Shown piece after piece: positions 26,367 to 33,297 of a stretch of DNA of 33,851 bases. The position numbers were made by a program, and so were the translations under genes. The notes beneath the pieces are model-generated. The model was not told the origin of the DNA, did not search any database, and saw nothing but the letters and a program-made list of their open reading frames with translations. Numbering within the stretch: the stretch's first letter is position 1; every line of letters begins with the position of its first letter. The stretch is from Pseudomonadota bacterium (GTDB lineage: Bacteria; Pseudomonadota; Gammaproteobacteria; Pseudomonadales; Moraxellaceae): positions 1 through 33,851 of the forward strand of contig JAJZBU010000031.1 in NCBI GenBank assembly GCA_021851865.1, in the 5' to 3' direction.

Positions 26367-28307
26367 TCAGCGCGCCGCCACCCGGTGCGCGATCAGATCC
26401 TCGAGGACGGAAGGGTCGGCCAGCGTCGAGGTGTCGCCGAGCTGTTCCAGTTCGCCCTCGGCGATCTTGCGCAAGATGCGCCGCATGATCTTGCCGGAGC
26501 GCGTGCGCGGCAGGGTGCCGGCGAACTGGATGACGTCGGGACGCGCGATGGCGCCGATCGACTGACCGACGAATTGCTGCAACTCCTTGAGCAGGGCCTC
26601 GCTCGCCTGCACGCCCGCCATCAGGGTGACGTAGGCGTAGACGCCCTGGCCTTTGATGTCGTGCGGATAGCCGACCACCGCCGCTTCGGCGACGGCGTCA
26701 TGCAGGACCAGCGCCGACTCGATCTCGGCTGTGCCGAGGCGGTGCCCGGAGACGTTGAGTACGTCATCGACGCGACCGGTGATCCAGTAATAGCCATCGG
26801 CGTCGCGGCGAGCGCCGTCGCCGGTGAAGTACTTGCCGGGATAGGCGGAGAAGTAAGTGCTCACCATGCGCTCGTCATCACCATAGACGGTGCGGATCTG
26901 ACTCGGCCAACTGCTCGCCAGGAGCAGATTGCCGTGACACTCGCCGCTGAGCACCTGGCCATCGGCGTCGACGATCTCCGGCAGGACGCCAAAGAAGGGC
27001 AAGGTCGCTGAACCGGGTTTCAGGTCGATGGCTCCGGGCAGGGGAGTGATCATGATCGCCCCGGTCTCGGTTTGCCACCAGGTGTCGACGATCGGGCAGC
27101 GGGCGTCGCCGACGACGTGGAAATACCACTCCCAGGCTTCCGGATTGATCGGTTCACCGACCGAGCCGAGCAGGCGCAAAGAAGAGCGCTGCGTTTTGCG
27201 CACCGGCGCATCACCTTGTCGCATCAGCGAGCGCAGGGCGGTGGGTGCGGTGTAGAAGATGTTGACCTGCCACTTGTCGATCACCTGCCAGAAGCGGCTG
27301 GCGTCGGGATAGGTCGGTGTGCCTTCGAAGACCAAAGAGGTGGCGCCAGCGGCCAGGGGGCCATAGACGATGTAGCTGTGCCCCGTCACCCAGCCGACGT
27401 CGGCGGTGCACCAGTAGATCTCATGTTCGCGATAGTCGAAGACGTAGAGAAAGGTCATCGTCGCCGCCAGAAGATAACCGGCGGTGGTGTGCAGGACGCC
27501 TTTTGGTTTGCCGGTTGAGCCTGAGGTGTAGAGGATGAAGAGGGGATCCTCCGCCGCCATGGGTTCGGGCGGACAGTCGGTGGTCATGTGTGGGACGATG
27601 TCGTGGTACCAGATGTCGCGTCCCTGCTTCCAGTGCACGGGTGAGCCGGTGCGGCGCACGGTGAGGACGCTATGAACCCCCGGGCAGTTTTCCAGCGCCT
27701 TATCGGTATGACTTTTGAGCGGCACGCTGCGGCCGCCACGAACGCCCTCGTCGGCGGTGATGACGAGCGAACAACCGGCGTCGAGGATGCGATCTTTCAA
27801 GGATTCAGGACTGAAACCACCGAAAACCACCGAATGGACGGCGCCGAGGCGGGCGCAAGCGAGCATGCTGTAGACCGCTTCCGGAATCATCGGCAGATAG
27901 ATGCAGACGCGATCACCACGGCGCACGCCGCGGGCGCGCAAGGCGTTGGCGAGGCGGGTGACCTCCTCATAGAGTTTCTGGTAGGAGATGGTCTGGTCCT
28001 GGCCTGGCTCATCGCCTTCCCAGATCAGCGCCGTCTGCGCGGCGCGACGCGGCAGGTGACGGTCGACGCAGTTGTAGCAGGCATTGAGTTCGGCCCCTCT
28101 GAACCAGGAGGTGTGACCGCCGCTCCAGTCGGGTGAGCGCACTTCGTCCCAGCGCCGGCTCCAGCTCAGGAGCTCTTCGGCGCGCGCAGCGAAGAAAGTA
28201 TCAGGGAACTCGATGGACTCGCGGTACCAAGCGTCGTAGGTGGCGCGATTGATACGGGCGGAAGCGGCGAACTCGGGGCGAACGGGATGCTTTTCGATGG
28301 GAAACAT
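26367..28307 (-). CDS. acs: Acetyl-coenzyme A synthetase
   Basis: The protein has 646 residues, typical of Acs. Motifs include the P-loop-like [20 protein letters not shown] (AMP-binding core), the [19 protein letters not shown] block, [38 protein letters not shown], and [17 protein letters not shown] with K606, the catalytic Lys normally controlled by acetylation. The enzyme activates acetate to acetyl-CoA through acetyl-AMP. AAGGA lies before the ATG, and a perfect hairpin sits in the leader. The gene follows panD by 130 bases in the same pcnB-folK-panBCD-acs order as Pseudomonas, where acetate use is under CbrAB/Crc influence. Confidence 0.96.
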   Translation of the reverse strand: MFPIEKHPVRPEFAASARINRATYDAWYRESIEFPDTFFAARAEELLSWSRRWDEVRSPDWSGGHTSWFRGAELNACYNCVDRHLPRRAAQTALIWEGDEPGQDQTISYQKLYEEVTRLANALRARGVRRGDRVCIYLPMIPEAVYSMLACARLGAVHSVVFGGFSPESLKDRILDAGCSLVITADEGVRGGRSVPLKSHTDKALENCPGVHSVLTVRRTGSPVHWKQGRDIWYHDIVPHMTTDCPPEPMAAEDPLFILYTSGSTGKPKGVLHTTAGYLLAATMTFLYVFDYREHEIYWCTADVGWVTGHSYIVYGPLAAGATSLVFEGTPTYPDASRFWQVIDKWQVNIFYTAPTALRSLMRQGDAPVRKTQRSSLRLLGSVGEPINPEAWEWYFHVVGDARCPIVDTWWQTETGAIMITPLPGAIDLKPGSATLPFFGVLPEIVDADGQVLSGECHGNLLLASSWPSQIRTVYGDDERMVSTYFSAYPGKYFTGDGARRDADGYYWITGRVDDVLNVSGHRLGTAEIESALVLHDAVAEAAVVGYPHDIKGQGVYAYVTLMAGVQASEALLKELQQFVGQSIGAIARPDVIQFAGTLPRTRSGKIMRRILRKIAEGELEQLGDTSTLADPSVLEDLIAHRVAAR

Positions 28308-28334
28308 GGCCCTGTCCTTTGCGATCTGAGGGAG

Positions 28335-28354
28335 ACTAGAGCATTCACTCTAGT
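28335..28354 (-). promoter_or_regulatory. Hairpin/operator in the acs leader
   Basis: A perfect 7-bp inverted repeat, ACTAGAG and CTCTAGT (28335-28341 and 28348-28354), with a 6-base spacer lies about 30 bases upstream of the acs start and just before its ribosome-binding site. There is no T-run, so it is not a terminator. It could be an operator or an mRNA structure. Confidence 0.4.
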
Positions 28355-28437
28355 CGGCAAAGGGCAACAGTGCAACACGGTCGCACCGGCACATCCTTGT
28401 GTCCGGGGGGGGCTTGTTGGAAGGAACGTGAGTGCGT

Positions 28438-28818
28438 TCAGGCGACCTGAACGGGGATGGCGTTCATCGTGTGACTGACGCCGTTGTCGGCTTGGCAGTA
28501 GACGAGATGCGGCTTGAAGTTGAGGAGTTCCGCCGCATTGTACGAGGCATAGGCGCAGATGATCAGGCGGTCGCCGACGCCAGCTTTGTGCGCTGCGGCG
28601 CCATTGACCGAGATCATGCGCGAGCCGTCTTCGGCGCGTATGGCGTAAGTGGTGAAGCGTTCGCCATTGGTGACGTTATAGATCTGGATCTGTTCGTACT
28701 CGAGGATCCCCGCCAAGTCGAGCAATTCGCCGTCGATAGCGCAAGAGCCTTCATAGTCCAGCTCGGCGTGAGTGACGCGAGCACGGTGAAGCTTGGCTTT
28801 CAGCATAGTGCACTGCAT
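28438..28818 (-). CDS. panD: Aspartate 1-decarboxylase proenzyme
   Basis: The protein has 126 residues with a GGAGG ribosome-binding site. [27 protein letters not shown] is the PanD signature. G24-S25 is the self-cleavage site that produces the pyruvoyl cofactor from Ser25, and Lys9 and the downstream [20 protein letters not shown] segment complete the active site. It makes beta-alanine from aspartate for pantothenate synthesis in the cytosol. It follows panC by about 100 bases on the same strand. Confidence 0.97.
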   Translation of the reverse strand: MQCTMLKAKLHRARVTHAELDYEGSCAIDGELLDLAGILEYEQIQIYNVTNGERFTTYAIRAEDGSRMISVNGAAAHKAGVGDRLIICAYASYNAAELLNFKPHLVYCQADNGVSHTMNAIPVQVA

Positions 28819-28919
28819 ACACTACCTCCGCTTTCAGCTGTGATTCGAGGGCGGGACATCCACCCCGAAGTGGTGCGTTAGCATGCCAGACTTGGCCGTC
28901 TGTATCAATGACGGCGCCA

Positions 28920-29780
28920 TCATCGCGCCGCCGCCAGATTGACGCTGATGTTGTCGATCAGCCGTGTCTCACCGAGGCGCGCCGCGACCAGCAGGGTCAA
29001 GTGCTGGGTCTGTGTTCCGGCGGGCTCCAGGCTGTCGGCATCGACGATGCTGAAGTAGTCGGTGCGAAACCCCGACTTCTCCAGCAGCCCGGTGGCCGAA
29101 CTCTCGAGCATGCGATAGTCGTCGATGCCGGACAGTATAGCATCGCGCATCTGCTGCAGCGTGCGGTAGAGCATGGGCGCGCGTTGGCGCTCGTCGGGAC
29201 GCAAGTACTGGTTGCGCGAGCTCAGCGCCAGACCGTCCTCGGCACGGCGCGTCGCTCCGGCGAGGATGCGCAGAGGAAAGTCGAGATCCTGGCTCATGCG
29301 CCGCAATACCGCCAGCTGCTGATAATCCTTTTCCCCGAAGATGGCCACGTCTGGCTGCACGATGTTGAATAGTTTGCAGACGACACTGGCGACGCCTTGA
29401 AAATGGCCGGGGCGATGCGCGCCGCACAATCCCTCCTGCAGGCCCTGCACCGTCACCGTCGTCAGCGCCGTCAGGCCATGCGGATACATCTCGGCGACGC
29501 TCGGCGCGAAGAGCAGGTCGCAACCGGCGGCAGCCAGCTGCTCCTGGTCCTGCGGCAGAGTGCGCGGGTAGCGATCAAAGTCCTCGCCGGCGCCGAACTG
29601 GGTGGGGTTGACGAAGATCGAGCAGACGCTGATGTCGCAGGCTTGGCGCAGATCCTCAAGCAAGGCGATGTGGCCGGTGTGCAGATTGCCCATGGTCGGC
29701 AACAGGCCGATGCGCAGGCCCTGGGCGCGTGCGCCCTGCAAACGTGAGCGCAGGGCGGCGCGTTCGTGATAAGTGTCCAT
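28920..29780 (-). CDS. panC: Pantothenate synthetase
   Basis: The protein has 286 residues. LLPTMGNLHTGHIALL holds the HIGH-type nucleotide-binding motif, followed by VSIFVNPTQFG-like CSIFVNPTQFGAGEDFDRYPRTL, IFGEKDYQQLAVLRRM (KMSKS-region relative and pantoate contacts) and LALSSRNQYL. The enzyme joins pantoate and beta-alanine using ATP. A GAGGAGG ribosome-binding site overlaps the panB stop, and the two genes are nine bases apart, so panB and panC are cotranscribed. Confidence 0.97.
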   Translation of the reverse strand: MDTYHERAALRSRLQGARAQGLRIGLLPTMGNLHTGHIALLEDLRQACDISVCSIFVNPTQFGAGEDFDRYPRTLPQDQEQLAAAGCDLLFAPSVAEMYPHGLTALTTVTVQGLQEGLCGAHRPGHFQGVASVVCKLFNIVQPDVAIFGEKDYQQLAVLRRMSQDLDFPLRILAGATRRAEDGLALSSRNQYLRPDERQRAPMLYRTLQQMRDAILSGIDDYRMLESSATGLLEKSGFRTDYFSIVDADSLEPAGTQTQHLTLLVAARLGETRLIDNISVNLAAAR

Positions 29781-29789
29781 GTCGCCTCC

Positions 29790-30593
29790 TCAGGCGTTCT
29801 GACTGAAACAGTGTTCGTCGCTCGGATAGCTGCCATCGCGCACGGCGGCGGCGTAAGCGCGAAACGCACCCAGGATGCCATCCTCGCCGTGTAGAAAATT
29901 CTTCACGAAACGGGCGGGTTTATGGCCGCGATCGATGCCGAGCAGATCGTGCATGACGAGAACCTGGGCGTCGGTGTCCGGGCCGGCGCCGATGCCGATG
30001 ACCGGGATTTCCACGGCCTGGGTGATCATCGCTGCGAGATCGCGCGGGACGCACTCGAGCAGGAGCAGATCGGCTCCCGCCGCGACCAGGGTGCGCGCTT
30101 CGCTCAGCAGGCGCTGCCCGGCCTCGCTGCCGCGTCCCTGGACGCGATAGCCGCCGAAGACGTGCACCGATTGCGGCGTCAGCCCCATATGGGCGCAGAC
30201 GGGAATACCATTGCGGCGCAGATGCTCGACACTCGGCGCCAGCCAAGCGCCGCCTTCGAGCTTGACCAGATGAGCGCCGGCGCGCATCAGCTGCGCGGCG
30301 CTGTCCAGGGCCTGACGCTCGTCGCTGTAGGTCATGAAGGGGAGATCGGCCATGATCAGGCTGCTGGAATTGGCGCGCGCGACACAGGCCGTGTGATAGG
30401 CCATGTCGGTCAGGGTCACCGGCAGTGTGCTGCTTTGGCCCTGTACGACCATGCCCAGGGAGTCCCCGACTAGAAGAACTTCGATGCCGGCGGTGGCGGC
30501 CAGCCAGGCGAAGCTGGCGTCATAGGCGGTGATGCAGGCGAAACGTTGCCCCTGTTGTTTCATCTGCCGCAAGCGGTGTAAAGTGGTGGTCAT
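29790..30593 (-). CDS. panB: Ketopantoate hydroxymethyltransferase
   Basis: The protein has 267 residues. TAYDASFAWLAATAGIEVLLVGDSLGMVVQG contains the metal-binding Asp of the VGDSLGMV motif, and VKLEGG, HMGLTPQSVHVFGGYRVQGR and LLLECVPRDLA follow in family order. VIGIGAGPDTDAQVLVMHDLLG is also typical. The enzyme transfers a hydroxymethyl group from methylene-tetrahydrofolate to ketoisovalerate, the first committed step to pantothenate. It sits between folK and panC, linking folate and pantothenate genes as in Pseudomonas. Confidence 0.97.
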   Translation of the reverse strand: MTTTLHRLRQMKQQGQRFACITAYDASFAWLAATAGIEVLLVGDSLGMVVQGQSSTLPVTLTDMAYHTACVARANSSSLIMADLPFMTYSDERQALDSAAQLMRAGAHLVKLEGGAWLAPSVEHLRRNGIPVCAHMGLTPQSVHVFGGYRVQGRGSEAGQRLLSEARTLVAAGADLLLLECVPRDLAAMITQAVEIPVIGIGAGPDTDAQVLVMHDLLGIDRGHKPARFVKNFLHGEDGILGAFRAYAAAVRDGSYPSDEHCFSQNA

Positions 30594-30647
30594 GATGCGC
30601 GCTCCTGCCGTCTCGTATCGGCATTGTTCCGGCTCACGCCGATGGCG

Positions 30648-31139
30648 TCAATCACTTGTGTGCAGACGTTCGATGCGCTGCCCGGCGACGCCGGGCCAGA
30701 GCTGCGCCCAGACGCGGCCATCGGGCAGCGGCGCATCACCGAGAAGGTCGTGCAAGGGATAGAGGACGAAAGCGCGTTCGGCGATGCGCGGATGCGGCAA
30801 GGTCAATTGTGTGTCGTGCAGGACGAGGTCGTCATAGAACAGCAGATCGAGGTCGAGGCTGCGCGGCCCCCAGTGGCGCAAGCGCTGGCGTCCATGCGCG
30901 CTTTCGATACGCTGTAGCTGCGCGAGCAAAGCGTCGGGGGCGAGTTCGGTGCTGATCCGGCAGGCGGCATTGATGAAGTCATCCTGATCCTGCGGTCCGA
31001 CCGGCGCCGAGCGATAAAAGGAAGAGCACGCCAGCACGGTGATGGCCGCATGCTCCGCCAGGTGTTGCAGCGCCTGCTGCAGTTGTCGCAGCGGCTCCTG
31101 CAGATTGGCACCGAGGGCGATGTAGGCGATGTGCCTCAT
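30648..31139 (-). CDS. folK: 2-amino-4-hydroxy-6-hydroxymethyldihydropteridine pyrophosphokinase
   Basis: The protein has 163 residues. Family features are YIALGANLQEPLRQLQQAL at the N-terminus, SSFYRSAPVGPQDQDDFINAACRI, and RHWGPRSLDLDLLFYDD, which is the HPPK signature carrying the two Mg-binding Asp residues. The enzyme makes the pterin pyrophosphate used by dihydropteroate synthase in folate synthesis. Its ATG overlaps the pcnB stop (ATGA), so the two are translationally coupled, and panB follows after about 54 bases. Confidence 0.96.
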   Translation of the reverse strand: MRHIAYIALGANLQEPLRQLQQALQHLAEHAAITVLACSSFYRSAPVGPQDQDDFINAACRISTELAPDALLAQLQRIESAHGRQRLRHWGPRSLDLDLLFYDDLVLHDTQLTLPHPRIAERAFVLYPLHDLLGDAPLPDGRVWAQLWPGVAGQRIERLHTSD

Positions 31140-32482
31140 GCCGGTTTGCGTTTGCGCGGCGCTCGCCGGCGGCGCTTCGGTGCGTCATTGCCCGGCTGCC
31201 GACGGGCGGCGAGCACTTCGTCCTGCAGAGCTTGACGTTCGTCGCTGTTGGCGTCCTGGTAGCGCTGCCACCACTGTCCCATCTGACCGGTCGATTCGCC
31301 GCTTTGCTCGCGCAGGACGAGGAAGTCGAAGCCGGCACGAAAGCGTGGTGACTGCAGCATTTCGTCGACGCGGCGGATGTCGGGGTTCTGCAGGCGCGGC
31401 TGCATCTCCCAAATCTCGCGCAGGGTCATCGCCAGCACACGCGTGAGGGCAGTGCGCGTCATCTGATGCTGGATGACCTGCTGTATCGCTTGCTGCAGGG
31501 CGGGAACGAGAGGCGTGCCGTGGTCGTGCAACTGATGGCTGCGCACCTGCACCGACTGCCAGAGCAGGGCGGCATAGAAGAAAGCAGGATTGATGCCCTT
31601 GCCGATGCGCAGGCGCGCATCGGTGCTTTGCGCCGTCGCCAGGATCAAGTGACGACTGGCGTCATTGAGATGCAGGTTGGGAAAGAGATGGTGCAAGAGT
31701 CCGTGCTCTTCGAGCAGGGCGAGCACGGTTTCAGCATGGCCGCTACCGAGAAGCTTGTCGACCTCATCGGCGAGCCGATGTGGCGACACGCCGTCGAGCA
31801 GAGGAGCGAGGCGGAGCAAGGGCGCGGCGGTGTGCTCCTCGATATCGAAGTCGAGTTTGGCGGCGAAGCGGATCGCGCGCAGCATGCGCACCGGGTCTTC
31901 GCGATAGCGCGTCTCGGGGTGTCCGATCAGGCGCAACAGGCGGGCCTCGAGATCGCTCACCCCGCCGACGTAGTCATGGATGGCGTCGGCGGCGATGTCG
32001 TAATAGAGGGCGTTGACGGTAAAGTCGCGGCGTTCGGCGTCCTCCTCGATCAGGCCATAGACGTTGTCGCGCACGATCATGCCCTGGGCGTTGGTCGTGT
32101 TGCGGCTGTCATCCTGCTCATGGTGAGCCCGAAAGGTCGCGACCTCGATGGTCTCGCGCCCGAAAAGCACGTGCACGAGACGAAAACGGCGACCGATGAT
32201 GCGGGCATTGCGAAACAGGGCACGGACCTGTTCGGGCGTGGCATTGGTGGCGACGTCGAAGTCCTTGGGGGTGAGGCCGAGCAGCAGGTCGCGCACGCCA
32301 CCGCCGACGAGATAGGCCTGATAGGATTTCCCCTGCAACCCCTCCAGCACCTTGACGGCGGCACTGCTGATGCGTTGGCGTGTGATGCCGTGTCGTCCGG
32401 CGGCGATGATCCGCGCTTTTTTGACGGACGGGGGGGCGGCGGCACGACGTCCGCGCAAGCGATCGATGAAACGTTTGAGCAT
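31136..32482 (-). CDS. pcnB: Poly(A) polymerase I
   Basis: Starting at the ATG at 32482 gives 448 residues. A longer frame to 32569 is rejected because a TATAAT box lies inside it and its extra residues look non-coding. The nucleotidyltransferase head has AYLVGGGVRDLLLGLTPKDFDVATNATPEQV, with the GG..R-D and D-x-D metal-binding motifs, then RRFRLVHVLFG and ERRDFTVNALYYD. The neck carries RYREDPVRMLRAIRFAAKLDF. The C-terminus is strongly basic (APKRRRRAPRKRKPA), probably RNA-binding. It adds poly(A) tails that mark RNAs for decay. It is the first gene of the folK-panBCD cluster and lies directly downstream of the CrcZ-like sRNA gene. Confidence 0.95.
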   Translation of the reverse strand: MLKRFIDRLRGRRAAAPPSVKKARIIAAGRHGITRQRISSAAVKVLEGLQGKSYQAYLVGGGVRDLLLGLTPKDFDVATNATPEQVRALFRNARIIGRRFRLVHVLFGRETIEVATFRAHHEQDDSRNTTNAQGMIVRDNVYGLIEEDAERRDFTVNALYYDIAADAIHDYVGGVSDLEARLLRLIGHPETRYREDPVRMLRAIRFAAKLDFDIEEHTAAPLLRLAPLLDGVSPHRLADEVDKLLGSGHAETVLALLEEHGLLHHLFPNLHLNDASRHLILATAQSTDARLRIGKGINPAFFYAALLWQSVQVRSHQLHDHGTPLVPALQQAIQQVIQHQMTRTALTRVLAMTLREIWEMQPRLQNPDIRRVDEMLQSPRFRAGFDFLVLREQSGESTGQMGQWWQRYQDANSDERQALQDEVLAARRQPGNDAPKRRRRAPRKRKPA

Positions 32483-32514
32483 GCCTTGGGCCGGATTCTT
32501 GACAAAGACGAAGA

Positions 32515-32527
32515 CGCTATTATAGCG
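32515..32527 (-). promoter_or_regulatory. Putative -10 box of pcnB inside a palindrome
   Basis: On the minus strand a consensus TATAAT (32524-32519) lies 37 bases upstream of the chosen pcnB start, within the perfect palindrome CGCTAT-T-ATAGCG. No good -35 box is found at 16-18 bases, so the promoter may need an activator; the palindrome could be an operator covering the -10. Confidence 0.4.
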
Positions 32528-32621
32528 ACAATGCGCGTCTGGCGCCATCGACGCAGAAGTACGGTCCATGGCAAGGAGGGGCAGGAAGGGTTGTTACGGG
32601 AGTGTCTGTGCTGTCGCGCGC

Positions 32622-32653
32622 AAGAAAAGAAAATAGCGGGAGGTCATCCCGCT
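32622..32653 (-). terminator. Intrinsic terminator of the CrcZ-like sRNA
   Basis: On the minus strand AGCGGGA-TGACC-TCCCGCT (32653-32635) forms a perfect 7-bp stem with a 5-base loop and is followed by ATTTTCTTTTCTTG. It lies upstream of pcnB and downstream of the A-rich sRNA body, so it defines the likely 3' end of that RNA. Confidence 0.85.
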
Positions 32654-32762
32654 TGCGCTGAAGTCTTACCATGCTTGTGTCGTTATCATTATGATGTTGC
32701 GATGGAGCGCCACGATTCTTCTTATTGTGATGGCGCCGTTACCGTCATTGCTTCGTCTCAGT

Positions 32763-32803
32763 GGCCCTTCGCCCTGCCTCCCACCTAGCAGGGCGAAGGG
32801 GCC
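32763..32803 (-). other. Strong hairpin within the CrcZ-like RNA
   Basis: GCAGGGCGAAGGG (32788-32800) pairs perfectly with CCCTTCGCCCTGC (32765-32777), giving a 13-bp stem extended by GG/CC pairs with one bulge. In the minus-strand RNA the 10-base loop reads TAGGTGGGAG. No T-run follows on either strand, so it is structural rather than a terminator. Confidence 0.75.
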
Positions 32804-33024
32804 TAAGCCCCATGCACGTACCCTTTTCTTTTTCTTGTCTTCTTTTTCTTATCGTTTTTCTTGTCGTTTTTTCTTTTTGGTCGAAGCGTCTTCTTCTTGT
32901 TGTTCGCTTCTTGTCGCGGCGATGCTTGTTGTTATATTTTTGTTCTTGCCGCCGCCGCCTTTATTTTTGTTTTGTTGGCGGTGTGTGTCGTCTTGTTTTT
33001 ATGTTTGGCGATCACGTCAGATAT

Positions 33025-33043
33025 AAAGCAGGTATCGTGCCAA
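33025..33043 (-). promoter_or_regulatory. Sigma-54 promoter of the CrcZ-like sRNA
   Basis: The minus strand reads TTGGCACGATACCTGCTTT (33043-33025). It matches the sigma-54 consensus TGGCACG-N4-TTGC at all but one core base, and the invariant GG (33041-33040) and GC (33029-33028) are exactly ten bases apart. Counting the GC as -13/-12 puts the transcription start near 33016. Confidence 0.85.
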
Positions 33044-33128
33044 CATTTTCCTGCAAAAAAATGCCATTCATTTTCAAGTGGTTATGTTTTTTGCTCTCAG
33101 TCAGATGGAAAAGTGTGCGGGAGTTCTC

Positions 33129-33176
33129 GTAACAGTCGCCCTGCCCTGTGTTTCGATGTTGTTACCTGAGTGTTAC
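33129..33176 (-). promoter_or_regulatory. Candidate CbrB upstream activator sites
   Basis: Three exact TGTTAC-type half-sites lie about 110-160 bases upstream of the predicted sRNA start. On the plus strand they are GTAACA at 33129-33134 and TGTTAC at 33160-33165 and 33171-33176, the last two spaced by 11 bases (one helical turn). The CbrB target described in Pseudomonas, as I recall, is a TGTTAC...GTAACA dyad. The hexamers match, but orientation and spacing differ from that dyad. Confidence 0.55.
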
Positions 33177-33297
33177 CTGGAGGTCGTCTGTGGTCGCGCC
33201 GCGCTGAACAAGGCCCCATGGTCTCTGCCGCCAGTTCCAGATCATCAGGCGCGACGCTTGGCGGCCCCAGAGCCTGGGCGGCAGCAACTGCTGACGC

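Larger units (their letters stand above)
32622..33017 (-). ncRNA. crcZ: CrcZ-like small RNA (Hfq/Crc sequestering), predicted
   Basis: A roughly 395-base minus-strand segment runs from a sigma-54 promoter to an intrinsic terminator and has no credible reading frame. It is extremely A-rich in triplet-phased runs: AACAACAA (32933-32926), ACAAGAAG (32914-32907), AACAACAAGAAGAA (32904-32891), a long AAG/AAA tract (32878-32824) and AATAAGAAGAA (32726-32716). These resemble the AA-N-AA-N-AA catabolite-activity motifs by which Pseudomonas CrcZ, CrcY and CrcX bind Hfq with Crc. A strong hairpin (32803-32763) separates the A-rich part from the 3' part. CrcZ of Pseudomonas is about 400 bases, is sigma-54/CbrB-dependent and lies immediately upstream of pcnB, all as seen here. 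Its role would be to titrate Hfq/Crc and relieve carbon catabolite repression. Exact ends are predictions. Confidence 0.82.

Noticed and set aside
28386-28406. Imperfect inverted repeat downstream of panD considered as a terminator
   Set aside because: The stem has a bulge and no T-run follows on the minus strand, so terminator function cannot be supported.
32592-32597. Another TGTTAC hexamer between the sRNA terminator and pcnB
   Set aside because: A single hexamer with no sigma-54 promoter downstream; expected by chance.
31466-32788. A 440-codon plus-strand open frame opposite pcnB
   Set aside because: pcnB has intact catalytic motifs on the other strand, and the mirror frame has no domain or ribosome-binding site. 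The same reasoning removes the long plus-strand frames opposite the phosphatase (1559-2797) and cbrB (18345-19568).
32800-33169. Open frames in the T-rich tract: hydrophobic Phe/Leu-rich frames on the plus strand and a Lys/Gln-rich frame on the minus strand
   Set aside because: They lack a start with a ribosome-binding site and are broken by stops. Their odd composition is explained by the A-rich binding motifs of the minus-strand RNA.
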